From: Phoronis australis
Taxonomy: Eukaryota; Phoronida; Phoronidae
NCBI GenBank assembly: GCA_002633005.1
Contig: NMRA01000535.1
Location: 44,912-108,911, forward strand
Length of the DNA: 64,000 bases
Direction: 5' to 3'
The notes under the pieces are model-generated. The model had not been told where the DNA came from and searched no databases. It worked only from the letters and a program-made list of their open reading frames with translations. This document shows positions 33,480-45,206 of this stretch, piece by piece. The position numbers were made by a program, and so were the translations under genes. Positions within the stretch are counted from its first letter, which is position 1, and the number at the start of each line of letters is the position of its first letter.

Positions 33480-33660
33480 TACACGTATGACCTTGACCTT
33501 GGATTGAGGTGCCTCTCTAACGGGTCCAAATAAACCTATTACGTAATGAGGTGTGACGTCATTGACACATCTTTCCGGCAGGCTGATGACGTTACTTCCG
33601 GTTGTACTCCCCACACTTGACCTTTGACCTTTTCGCATTTGACTTATGACCTTTGACCGA
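33480..33660. promoter_or_regulatory. Cluster of nuclear-receptor, CRE and ETS-like motifs in intron 1
   Basis: TGACCTTGACCTTGG at 33488-33502 is two overlapping extended half-sites (reverse complement CCAAGGTCAAGGTCA). TGACCTTTGACCT at 33618 and TGACCTTTGACC at 33647 are perfect DR1 sites. TGACGTCA near 33556 is a consensus CRE, and CTTCCGGTT occurs near 33473 and 33594. The cluster lies about 0.6 kb inside the intron from exon 1 of the peptide gene. It could be an intronic enhancer, or the motifs may be the usual content of an unrecognised repeat. Confidence 0.45.
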
Positions 33661-33859
33661 GGAGCCGCAAAAACAGACCTCTTAAATGACTTACTATACT
33701 ACTGTGCTGTCTAAGGTGCTATATACAAGTCGTATTATATCTCTAAGTGGTCGGATGACATTCTTGTGTTGTGCTTTGCACTCGGTTGGTTGTCAACCAA
33801 GTAAGGTGTACACCAAACCACTAGGTTGACATCCATGTAAGATCATGACACGTCTCAAA

Positions 33860-33990
33860 AAAGTGAGCGCTTTTTAAGTGACATTTTAAGTGTAAAATAT
33901 ATTTTTGACTCGGTTAAAACCTCCTATTCGGTGACCGGATTTGGACTACATACTGCCCGTTTAAAATACACGGGAGGATGTTAGTACATA
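33860..33990 (+). repeat. Interspersed repeat shared with 39925-40060
   Basis: AAAGTGAG.GC.TTTTAAGTG and CTGCCCGTTTAAAATACACG recur at 39925-40060 with the same spacing. Both loci also share an upstream piece (32064-32160 and 39394-39490, ATCAAATGAAACATGC). The 21-bp array lies between the shared pieces at this locus only. Confidence 0.7.
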
Positions 33991-34237
33991 AACCGATGAG
34001 AATGTTGCAGCCACTAGACAGCCAGCCAAGGTGCTTTGTGTGTCCTACATTAAAATAGACATGATCATTAAGTTCTATCATAATATTTCAATCGATTGAT
34101 TGAAAAGTTATCGTGATTTAGAAAATGAAATAACAAGTTCCATTCGGATATCTTTAAATCCCACTGTATTTGCTCTATGTCTTGAAAATTTCGATCGTGT
34201 TATACAGTGAAACTACTATTTGGTGCACCGTATTTAC

Positions 34238-34285
34238 CTCACAAACGGCAAGAGCGACCGCGACAAAGATGACGACACACTTCAT
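34238..34285 (-). CDS. Secreted ten-cysteine peptide, exon 1 (signal peptide)
   Basis: From ATG 34285 the frame reads MKCVVIFVAVALAVCE and meets a splice donor GAG|GTAAAT after a whole number of codons (16, phase 0). The stretch is a complete hydrophobic signal peptide. Exon 2 at 27820 begins with Ala-Arg in phase 0, which would place a normal cleavage site at the junction. The 6.4 kb intron between them holds a DNA transposon, the 21-bp array and a motif cluster. TAGATATATTTTC stands upstream near 34360 as a possible TATA element. The pairing is inferred from phase, strand and signal-peptide logic; an unseen middle exon is possible. Confidence 0.55.
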
Positions 34286-37200
34286 CTTTTCTTGCAGCGA
34301 CGTTGTTAATGAGTCAAATATTCTTGAATTAAAGGGGTATACGTGCATGCAACGAAAATATATCTAGTAAAAGTCTTTATCATATCGCCAGTGACGGTGA
34401 ACATCTGTGTCTAGGAGTGGACTTGGGGGGATAACATTTCTAATCAAGTCAGGACTTCGTCAGCTGTTAGTTTGGACTATTCCCTATGGAGGACTTTTCG
34501 ATTAATTGACCTAGATAGACCGGTAGGGGGATACCATTGTGTTAAAGGAGAAGGAAACCCTTTTTCATTTTTACCGAAAATACGGTTCGTTGGTTATCCC
34601 AGACATATGTTTCAGTTAATGAAGGCTTCTCGTAATTTCATTAATTAGTCTTGCCCTACTCCGGAAATGACGTTTAGGGGGGTTAAGAATTTTCCGCCAT
34701 TTTGTTTCTGCGTTCAAGTTTACTGTGAGGTTCTGTTTCACTGTTGTTTTCGTGCTGGTTTCCTAAAATTGTCGTCACCACTTCTCATTGACGAGTATTG
34801 TCCTCACCACTTCTCATTTACGAGTATTTTACGACAAGCTGGGTTGTTAGAGAACTCAATTACGTTGGATTTAGGGATCATTTAGTTTGTAGTAGCTGGA
34901 AAATGGCTGGAGTTGGCGACCTATGTCACATACACAGTGACGTGAGTGACGGAAACATTGTTCATAGGAGTGGTGACGAGGAAATTTTTTAAAAAGGTCA
35001 GTGGGTAGATAATGTTTGAGCCCGAGTATAGTAAGGCAGAATACAGCTGTTGAGAGAGATGAGGTAGAGACTGAGGGCAGACTTGTTGGGACCTCTGTGC
35101 TCTTCCCACTGGGCGGTGACGTGAGCACCGAAACCGCTTACATCCCGCCGTTTGACTCCCTCGCTTCACACCTGGCACCATCTTTATAGCTCCAATACTT
35201 TAGTCAAGTCCACAACAAACTTACCAAAGTTTGGCTCACCAGCCTGTTCACTGGACGACGAACTATGCTCCTCATCGGGTGTCGAACTGGGCCTGTGTTC
35301 ACTCCCACTACTCAACGTCGTTGCAGCTTTGCTTACAGGCTCTGGAAACAACACTAGCACAGGGCAAATCACTGCATGTAAAGAATAGGCAATGGGCCTG
35401 TTCGACAATCTTTATATTACTAGAGGACGCTCGTGTACTAGTGGTGATAGGTTAAGCAGCCTCGATTTCGCTAGTCCTTTAAATATATGGTGAAATGGCT
35501 TGCAGTGTTGCCAACTGAATCTGAGATTGCGTAAAAAGGGTGCTTCTATGAGAGGAAGTAAGCATGACCTTATACAAAGGTAAGGTTTTTGATTATTTTA
35601 ACGATTATTCCATGTTTAACATACTGATACCTGTTAATTGATATTGACTTCGCGGCAGTCGCCATTCGGTGAATCATTGTTTGTTGAGATGACTGATGTG
35701 TGTTACGATACTTGACGTACCACTAGGGATCTTTTCTTATATAAAAGCAGTATTGCTAATGTTTGGAATGATTTCGAACAGGTTTATCGGTGACAGTTAC
35801 ATCAATCAATGCTGAATGTTTATGCTGTCAACTCATATTTTAGTGAGATAAGACTACAATCCAAGCACAAAGGTTACGTGACAAATATCCATTAGACTAT
35901 TTGTGTAGTCCCTATCCTATGTCGTCGAGAAATCTATTTGAGGTTGACATGGAAATATGTCATGTCTGTTTTCACCTGACTTTTGGATTTTAGGGTTGAG
36001 GGCTTGTACGATGCAGAGGAGATATGCATCGCATCTGCAACCTATCCTGTGCAGATCTGTCAAAGCCTACTATCTTTATCGGCGACAAAGAACAAAGCCT
36101 TTGAAAAGGGACAGCTATTTTTAAAGAAAAGTATGAAAGTTTTTTGTTAAATTACTTATTCAGGTCCTTAGCGGTATGTTGGCACAGAGGGTTGGGGTTG
36201 TAAAATTTGGTGCAATTGAATGTGTGGAAATAACAGGTAATAGTGTCCGGAGGAAAGAACATGGTGAGGTAATTATTAAACTTCATGAAGTTCTTTCACG
36301 TTTCATGAAACTGTTTTGCTATCCACTGTAAATCCCTGAACAGTATTAAATCATGCCTTGAAATGTTGCAAGTAGTTTATAAATTCGTATGACTGTCATT
36401 TTTGGAAAAATTGCATTTTTGATGTGAACATACGAGTGAGGTCGTACTTGAACATATTATTCTTACTGCCAATACGCAAACAATGCCGCCTCAGGATTTT
36501 TAATTACTCGATCTATCATTTTTAAGTGACTCAAGTTTTCGTATTAGAAGAAAAATAAAAGATCTGAGAAACGGTTCCCTCAGCCTTAGACCAGAAGTGT
36601 GCTTGACAGACCCATGAATCTGCACTCGGTGTTTATAATTCCTGAAAGTATCAAAAATCAAAAGGCTTGAAATGGTATCAAAGGTTTGAAGTTGTCTCAA
36701 ATAACTTGCATATGTTGCAGACAATTGATGCGTTTAAAGCATTGTTATGGCTGGGAATGAAAAATAAAGACGCAGTTCTATACAAATCAATACCTCCTAT
36801 ACTATAAAACACTCTTGCTTTCAGGAAGTAGTAATTATTTAATTTCATGTGAAATTGTAAAGCAGTTACCATATCATATTTTTGAAAACAAGGGCAACGT
36901 TTTTTATCTAACCTGACGTGTTTCAATATTTGTTCCAGGTTCAGTGGCATTTTTAAGGTCACTTCAAGCCGCAACACAGACAAGCTTTGTTGCTCCTTTC
37001 ACTTCCCACAGCATGTCGTGCGCACACCAGCAGTGCTGCATGGCACAATGTACAAGCCAGTGGCCCTAGAAAAATGTGAATTGCAGTAGTACTAAGTTAC
37101 CATACGAATGTGCCAGTGGATTGTTTGTGTGTGAAGAGGAACTATATCCGACTGCTACACCAGTCAGCCTCATTGGTGAGGATGCCCTTTAATACGCAAT

Positions 37201-39106
37201 GAGTCATGTGTTGACAACAATGGCTTACTTCCTTTCCTGGAAGAAACATGAGGGACTGAAGCTAAAGAAAACCTAGTAACACTCTGGTCTAGTTCTGGAT
37301 CAGATTTTGGGCACAAAGCGAGTCAAGCGATATGATGATGTGTGTACCTTCAAGGATCTAATTGTGGACTTTATTAAGGCTGAATGACTGGGTTACATGA
37401 AGGAAAGCCACGTGCCAAACTGGACCCTTTTTACAAGCGCTTCTATAGGCCATTGAAATTCGATCCCAGTGAAATGAAAACCGAAAGCATCTGGTATTAA
37501 TACCTGTCCTTTCTCACCGAGTGACATTAACTTTTCCTTTCTGAAGAAAGTCTTTATACTAATGACAAACACTTTTCAGCTTGGTACGCATTATGCGGAA
37601 ATGACATTCAGGGACAGCATCGATTGTCTTATTGTCAGTAAAAAGCCCGTTAATTTTACACTTTGATGATCGAATAAATTTTTCATCAACAGGCAAGTTG
37701 GTACTAATTATTCAAACCACAATATTTCTTCAGATTTAAAGCCCCATGCAGTGCAGTTATGTTGCTTCTTTGTAAAGCTGAAGTGATTACCGATTACACT
37801 TGTGAATTGTCATTTTCCTGTGACCTATAGAAATGTCCGGCGATCAAAACGAAGTATTCCCTTTGATTGCATTTGATTTGTTTATGTGTGAAACTATTTT
37901 AGAGCTTTCTTAGGAAGGCCTTTGAACAGTTTTAAGTTTCGTGTTAATTTGTCTATAACATAAGTTCCACATGTAAGCAAAGTATGTTTTCAATCGTAGC
38001 TAACTGGATAAGCATCTGCCATGCACAAGACTCGAGAATAAACAATAATCAATGTATCTAAAAACAAAATGGCAAAACCGAACAGCCACATATGTGCAAC
38101 GGAACAACATTATTTGTTAAAAACAATTGTAATTTTCCCAATGTAAAACAGTCCATAATCAGTGATATCAAGGGATGACTTTCTGAACTGAGAGGTTTAA
38201 TTCCCTCAGGTTATTGATGAAGGACTGCTTTTCACTTGGTTGAAAGGTAAAATAGACTGTAAGGCGCCTGGTTTTAGTCGTTTTCTCTCATCTGTAACAG
38301 AGAAATATTAGAAAATTGTAAAAGAAAACACAAGACAAAACGACTTTTGTAAGGCAGAACATACTTGACATTCCACATTTATGTTTATATGTAAAAACTA
38401 ATAATCTTTGTACCCAAGCCTTATTTAAGATCTGAATTAAAATATGTGAAACATGATAAAAGTGTTTAGAGAATGTGCATTTTTCATGACACCTAAAATG
38501 TGTTTCTGATCTCAACAAATAAAATTCATTCTAGGTGTCAATATTTACTGCGGTGAAATGTTCCGAATTTACTGAATAGCTCATAAATGTTAATTCGGTA
38601 ACTAATCTGGTAGTCCTGGGGGAAGGGTCCGTGAAAATAGAGAATTGTATTGGACATAGCACAGTTTTGCGAAGTAAGTGCTGTGAAAAAGTCACCGTTG
38701 ACTTCTGCACGTCCCATACACCTTCTATATTGGGACCACTCCCACCCACGCCAATATGTGGATATGTGCTGCTAGCCTACCATCCGGGTCCCGGGTGAGC
38801 TTCTGAAGAGAAAAACTTAGTCCCGCTGAAAGAGCCTGTTATTCAGTGGGGTAACTGGTGGGGATAACATCACCGAGTGATGTCGATAGAAACTTAATTG
38901 CTAAAACCTTACCAAGTGACGTGATTATGTAGTCTCTCAATGGAAATGCATAAAACACACATACGAGGCGTGAAGCTTCGGCATCCACACACTTTTTGTC
39001 ACTTGGTAGACCCTGTTGACCGCAATATTCCATGCATGTATCTTATGTCTTCTGGCAATTTGTGACCACCTGTCGAAGATTTGCACCCGGGAAAATAGCA
39101 ATAATA

Positions 39107-42100
39107 GCTCACTTGCGAGTTTCTCGCTAGTCACTGTGACGTCACCGGAAAAGGGGCAAAACCCGCCATATTGCTCTTGTTTTGCCCCGAGTCTTTGCTA
39201 CACACGCTAAAACTTACTGGAGTTCTTATGGTGAATTTTACGCTTAAAACGTTAAAACAACTTAAGATATGGTAGATGGGTCGTGGAATAACTGTGAATA
39301 GACGAAGAAAATGTGACCTTGTTATGTTGTGCGAAGCTGTGAACGGACTGAAATTGGAACTTAACCCGCTCTAGGCCTGAATGGCGCAGGCATACAGGGG
39401 CGATAGTGTATCCCCATAAAAAGATATTCACTTCAAAATACAGCAAATAAAATCAAATGAAACATGCATATGTGCACATGAAGTTATAATTAACACATAC
39501 CCTGACTCTGGACACAATTTAGTCTACAAATAACTTGAGCATATTCATGAAAACCTCGCGGTTCTCTCGAGTTTCTCTCACTAAAGAGCCGCCATTTTGA
39601 GGAAGTTACGTGAAATCACGCCTGTTGACGAACAAAAAGTCCAAGGGACACAAATCTTACAAATTTCACTCGATATTTTCTCATGCTATTTTGCAAGTGT
39701 CACGCGCCAGGTCACGCGCCAGATCTCGCGCTTCGCTCAGTCTCGCGCTAGCCTTTGCCTCATACTCACCTGACTCAGTTGAAATACTTGATTGTGGTAA
39801 TCGCGCGCGCGGACAAAGTTAACAGTAACCACAAAGTGGAGTTGGAATTCTTCGCCTAAGTCACCTGAATTCCCGTATATATGCTTCATCGAAGATATGT
39901 TTAGAAGCAGAAAGAGTCACTGAAGAAAGTAAGAGCCTTTTAGGTGCTAATTTTAGGTGTAGAATGTATTTTCGACGAGGTGAAAACTTTATCAGTGAGC
40001 GGATTTCGCCTACCGCCCGTTTAAAATACACGGGACGAAATTAGTACAGAACGCGATAGAACGTATTGTAGTGCGAATCTGAAGTTCATTTGCCATAACA
40101 GCGATGCTTTTGGGCATTTTTCGAACTAGGGGAAAGTTACTGGTTTCGTACCACTTAAGGATGCACCCCTCTGTACGCCACGCTGAACTAGCCTCAGAAT
40201 CGGGAGCTATCTCATAGCCTTAAGTGGCTTCACATGTATAACCGCACATGTGATTTAGAAGAATAATGATTATGTTTTAGCTGCAAAACACGGTTGTAGA
40301 AAAGTCAATAAAAGTACGATTCACATGACCGGTTTTGTAATTCGTACCTGTCAGACATCAGAATCGTACCAGTGGTACTATATTAATAACTACGTGTATT
40401 TCACCAAGCAAAGATAAACAAAGAGACAGTGCAAACAGTCAAACCTTTTATTGGCCACATAGAAACATATTACAAGAAACAGCGTTTCCCTATGACTCTA
40501 ATACTAACAGACGTCTTTATAAATATGTGCGAACAAACCAACACTTAAAGACAACAAAAAGGACCGGTCAACTATACTTATGTAACAAACTTAAATTGCC
40601 TGGTTTATGTAGATTAATCAGAGTCTCCATCGGAATCACAATTATGACTTAAAAAAGCTAACATCTAAGGTTGGAGCCTGTGCGTTGTGTGACTGGGGAA
40701 GGAGAGAATGAAAACACCATTTTCCCGCGCTAGCTTAATGGCGTCAAGGTTTTTTATGTGGGATGCATGTCCGTGGAGTAGAAGAAGGACTTTGTTTTCA
40801 ACTGACGCATTCACTGATCGGATAAAATGACGAAGCTATTCAATGAAAACTATAGAGTCAATCCATCCTGAATTAGTGCAAGCAAAAATTGTACCAGTGG
40901 GTGCATCAACTTTCAAGGAATCACACAGTCTTTTCCTCTTGAAGATGAGCATCGGGGGACGTATTGGCCAATGGCAGAATGACAGTGGACACAAGTAGTA
41001 TTTGTTCCTCGTTCAGTGGTTGTTGCTGCTCCAACTTGGCGTTTCCCTTTCGTTGAGATCACTTTCGATGGCCTTTGCACGGTAGAATGTCCAGTTTCAT
41101 CCATATTAAACACTCTGTCAGCAGTAAATCCGTGTAATTCATTTAGCTCGTAATATTTATCGAAGAAATCTGAAACAGCTCGGAGGCTGAAACCTTTCAT
41201 GCGACCAGTAGATGTAGCTTCTGGGGTGCGCAGACTGAGTTCTGGATGTCGTCTCATAAAGCTGTAGTACCAGGTTTTATTGACAGACTGTTTTGTTTCG
41301 CTAAATTTATGGATGCCATGGAATTTTGCCAATTGATATGCAAGTTTCATAAGATCTGTTGGCGTGATACCAAAAAAAGATCGTCAAGACCTTTTATGTG
41401 TTCTACCAAATCAGCTTCTATTTCTGTAGGCAAAACTTTTGGGCCTCCGCGTAACTTGGTATGTTTTGCGTACTTATTCAGACCCATGCGGTGACGGCGA
41501 ATAGTGGGCTTTGGGATACCAAATAGCTTAGAAGCAGCGTTAAATCCCAATCCTTCATCTATAGCTTTGAGACAGTTCTGCATATCCTCCGATGTCCATG
41601 ATGACGGCGATGGCATTTTCCTGAAAGTAAAAAAATAGTACTAAAACGCAAGAAAAACAACACATTACCTACTCGTATCACGTTTTGTGTATCATACCTC
41701 TTGGTTACATGTATCGTAACCCGGGTACCATACCCGTGACCTGTAGTGGTACGACACTCGTGACACTGACCTATTTTCAAACACGTGGGCTGAAAATATT
41801 TGGCATGCGATTTGGCAACCAGAAATTACACCATACAAAGAGATGAGAATGAGCTATCAGATGGCACATCAGTTCACTCATTTGCTATACTTGTTGTTGT
41901 CTTATCACACTATTCATGGGAGGTAAAATTTACATCAACATGTCAAAAAAGTGGAAAATGCTCACCGTTTTTCACCGGGTTGTCTGCTCGACATTTTGCT
42001 TGGTTTTCTGTCGTCACCGTTTGAGGTCGCTAAAAGTAATCACTCTTTTGGGTGCCAAGCCTACGTAGTTTGGCGGGAAAATACGTGGTACGATAATGAT

Positions 42101-42282
42101 AACTGGTACGGAACCGGTAACTTTCCCCTAAACGGCTAAAAACTCGAAGACAATAACAGAATACACTCTGCTACCGTATTGGGCAAATGACCAAACGACA
42201 AGCTTTTGTCCCACTTCCCGTGACGTCACAGTTAAGTCTCACATAATCTCGCGTTATTGTTATAAACTCGCAAAAGGCCTAT
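39107..42282 (-). mobile_element. pogo/Tigger-like transposon inserted in copy C
   Basis: Ends share TTGCGAGTTT and CTGTGACGTCACCGG (left) versus CTGTGACGTCACGGG (reverse-complemented right). Each of the latter is followed by a GGG.CAAAA motif. Comparison with copies A and B puts the junctions at a TA dinucleotide (39105-39106 and 42283-42284), the target of Tc1/mariner-superfamily elements. It contains a broken transposase at 40660-41616 and a piece of another repeat (39925-40060). Length is about 3.2 kb. Confidence 0.75.
40660..41616 (-). pseudogene. pogo/Tigger-like transposase, inactive
   Basis: From 41616 the frame opens with WTSEDMQNCLKAIDEGLGFN and continues as a psq-type helix-turn-helix (SKLFGIPKPTIRRHRMGLNK). 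A one-base excess in the seven-A run at 41372-41378 then shifts frame. From 41350 the second frame has WYYSFMRRHPELSLRTPEAT (CENPB-type) and FNMDETGHSTVQRPSKV with the first catalytic Asp. Around 40910 the frame shifts again; ACTNSGWIDS, a TAG, then LLLLHGHASHIKNLDAIKLA follow. Pogo transposases carry Asp where this copy has His before GHASH, so the second catalytic Asp is lost. SHTTHRLQP and a stop close the remnant. Confidence 0.8.
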
Positions 42283-43165
42283 TAAGGCTTAGCACGACGA
42301 CGTATTTTGATATCAGTCTTTTTACCAGCTGTGTACATGCAAACAGCCACGCATGCGCAATTCAATCACCACCAGTACAGCAGAGACACCGCGTCGAATA
42401 GTCTCATTATGAACATAGTATGTTACGTCGCCGGCGTCATTGTTCAGTGACTGTTGCCGGGACATTTATATGTAAATGATCTGTTGTGTTGGCCGGGTGC
42501 ATTCGTGATCAGCCGTGATAAGGTGTAGACGTGTCTAGAAGGTGTTTGGACACGGTGGAACGTTTATGCCGACAGTGAAGACTTTTAACATTCAGCGGAC
42601 AAAGTGCGGACCGCAAGATGACGGTGTTCAAAGTCGGATGCTGAAAGGAAGGCACTAACCACAATAACACTGTGCACGAAATGTGTGAAATAATAAGCTG
42701 GACTCTGACTCAGTGACATTAGTTTGAGTGCCACATGGGAGTGGTCGACCCAGTTATGATACATATTAGTGTTTGTGTGTAAACGTTTAGTGTTGGAAGC
42801 TTCATTAAATATTGTTTCTTTTAAACTTGTTTTTCTACTGAATTGTCTAATTACAGTCACGTCGTGACACTGCATGCTCGGGGAGGCACGCTGACAGTAG
42901 ATGAGGTTACAGATCGCGAGGCTTTTCGCTTCAAAAATGCACACACTGTAATTTTCAACTGCTTTGTACGTTGCGTGGACCGGTCACGCTGCATTCTTCA
43001 CACAAACGAGCCAAGTACGACGGAGTGTGTCATGTTTTGGAAAGCGATGTAATTGCATACCCAAAGTGGGCGTGAGAAGATAATGAGTACACCTGGTACG
43101 CAGCAAACTTGCTGCATGGTGACCGATTCATAAGGAAACGCAAACGACGAGGTAAAATAATGACT

Positions 43166-43320
43166 GACCATGGGCGGCGCACCATAGGAAGTTGGGGACT
43201 AGCTTCCCATTTTTTCCGTGCTGCGCCCCGCATGGTCTATTGGACCATGGGCAGTGCACCACAGGGAGTTGGGGAGGCTATAGACCCCCACTTTTTTTCA
43301 GTGCTGCACCGAGAATGCCG
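43166..43320. repeat. Two-copy 79-bp tandem repeat
   Basis: GACCATGGGC at 43166 and 43245 opens each unit, followed by GCACCA.AGG.AGTTGGGGA and closing TTTTTTCCGTGCTGCGC or TTTTTTTCAGTGCTGCAC. It lies just inside the right end of the TTAA-flanked element. Confidence 0.75.
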
Positions 43321-43512
43321 ACTCGACAGCTCACACGGTCAAACCATATGAAAACAGAATGGCGGGAACTTCTTAACCCCCTAAATGTCACTTCCGGAGT
43401 AAGGCATGACTAATAAAATTAGGGGAAGCCGATATTAACTGAAAAACATGTCTGGAATAGTTAACGAACCGTTTACTAAAATGGCATAAAAAAGAGTTGC
43501 CTTCTCCTTTAA

Positions 43513-45206
43513 TTAGTGTTTGTAGGCGATGGGATTGAGAAGTTTAAAATGGTGATGAGAGCACGTGCGCTGTAAAAAGCTGCATTAATAACCCCGAAAA
43601 GTTACGGTGGAAAAAGCCAACCAGAGTGAAATCTACGGAGGACTCAAAACTTGTAGAAAACCTGCCCACATACAACTACCGTGATCAAACTTATAAACAC
43701 ACTCACTTAGTTTTTTGTTCATCACTTTGAAATATTGGATAGTTTTCACCAGTCAAGACATCACCACAATAGGAATATTACCACGCTTACACATATTTGT
43801 GTTTTTTTCAATCAAAAATTAAGTTCAAAGAAAGTAAAGTTCACCACCTTTCAATTGTGGTAACCATTTTAGTACTACCTGAAATAAAAAAATGTAACTT
43901 GAAAATAATTCTAAATAAAAGCTACAATTTCGTCCTGTTTAGTTAGCCGGAAAAAACGAAAATCGAATTAGGCATTTTGCTCCCATAAAATCGATCTGAT
44001 AACATTCTTTACCGTGAATAGGGTTCTATTTCCGTTTCCAAGAACAAGAAAACTATCAATGACTCAACAAAACGCCTCAGAGTTCTTAGGGATTGGCCAA
44101 CGCAAAAATTGCGACTTCCACAATTGTGCACGTAGCCATTGGCTAGAACTTGAGTTGATAACGAAAATAGAATCCTATCACGATAAATTATGAGACCCGT
44201 TCAATTGGAGTAAAAGACCTAATGCGATTTTTGATTATTAGCCAGCTAAACATGGCGACCGTGCAACATACAACGGCAATCATAAGTATAGTCTTGAAGC
44301 GGAACGGCGTTGCTGTTTTTTGGTCATGACCAGAGGAAGGTTCCGACCCCCTGTCGCTCCCTTGTAATCCTACTATGGTCCAACGTAAGAGGTATCTTCC
44401 TTCTCAGAGACACTTCACAAACCAACTCTGTTAGAGAAGACTTGTTAGACTGCAGATCACAGCATATCCATAGTGTACAGTTTCTCTGTATGTCAATATA
44501 CCCATAGTGTAGTTTCTCTCTATGTCAATATACCCATGTTCTACACTTTCTCTGCATGTCAACTGCTAACAACTTCGTACGCTTTAATATTGAAATAATC
44601 AACATCAATAAATGAATTTTCATATGACGTGCGACACATGACTTACAGTACTCGTAAGCAAGTCTGCCTCTGAAGCCGAACCTCACGAATTGACCGATTG
44701 GCTCATTTAAGGCCACTTGATGCAATTACATAATTTTAACGTGGAACATGTCTAAAGCTTCCACGTATATAACAATAAAACTTTGAATCCTTCAGGTGTT
44801 TGGTTTATCCAGATATAAATCTTTCTATCTTTTCTGGGCGTAACTCTAATAATTGTGCATTATACTTTTCGTAATAAACATTTTAAAAATAAATTTAAAA
44901 AGTGTAGCACTTTGGTGGTAAACATCATATCAAAACGATTTCTACCGGATATTTACTCATCTTCAGTTCTTTTAAATAAATTTCAAGAGAACTTCGATAT
45001 CATATCATGCAGAATTATAAAAATATGTGGATTATCTCAGGAAGGTCTTTCTTTGCGAATTATGTATTCAGCTTGACGTGCGGAGTCCCAGGCTGCCTTC
45101 CGTAGATGCAAACATGACTTCCGCGAGATATTGCCATGCATTATAAGCGAAGCACATGACTGCGTTGAAGTTTACGAAGCACAGCCTCATTTGGTTATAA
45201 TGACAT
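43513..45206. other. No gene seen
   Basis: Short frames only. Contains the small repeat at 44481-44565. An open frame at 44855-45076 lacks recognisable content and lies just downstream of the ankyrin gene's stop. Confidence 0.4.
44481..44565. repeat. ~33-bp tandem repeat, 2.5 copies
   Basis: TTTCTCT.TATGTCAATATACC begins at 44481 and 44513, with a third partial unit at 44547. Confidence 0.75.

Larger units (their letters stand above)
35391..42408 (+). mobile_element. Copy C of the ~3.5 kb element, split by a pogo-like insertion
   Basis: The left piece 35391-39106 follows copy A from CTAGAGGACGC and TGTACTAGTGGTGAT to GAAAATAGCAATAATA. The right piece 42283-42408 resumes with TAAGGCTTAGCACGACGACG and ends CCACCAGTACAGCAG to GCGTCGAATAGTCTCATT. 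In copy B the same point reads AATAATAAGGCTTAGC without interruption. The terminal GGGGCTATTCGG is decayed at both ends here, making C the most diverged copy. Confidence 0.75.
34546..43508. mobile_element. TTAA-flanked element with ~180-bp inverted ends, host of a nested stack
   Basis: The left end is AGGAGAAGGAAACCC and the reverse-complemented right end AGGAGAAGGCAACTC. The ends stay alignable for about 180 bases, including ACGGTTCGTT, TTTCAGTTAAT and ACTCCGGAA.TGAC.TTTAG. TTAA stands outside both ends (34542-34545, 43509-43512). Its own sequence is 34546-35390 and 42409-43508, about 1.95 kb. The rest is copy C with the pogo-like element inside. No recognisable transposase remains. TTAA and the AGGAGAAGG end suggest a Kolobok or piggyBac-like family, by inference. 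Confidence 0.65.

Noticed and set aside
35184-35408. Ser/Glu-rich minus-strand ORF as a host exon
   Set aside because: It runs across the junction between the TTAA element and copy C, so it cannot be an ancestral exon.
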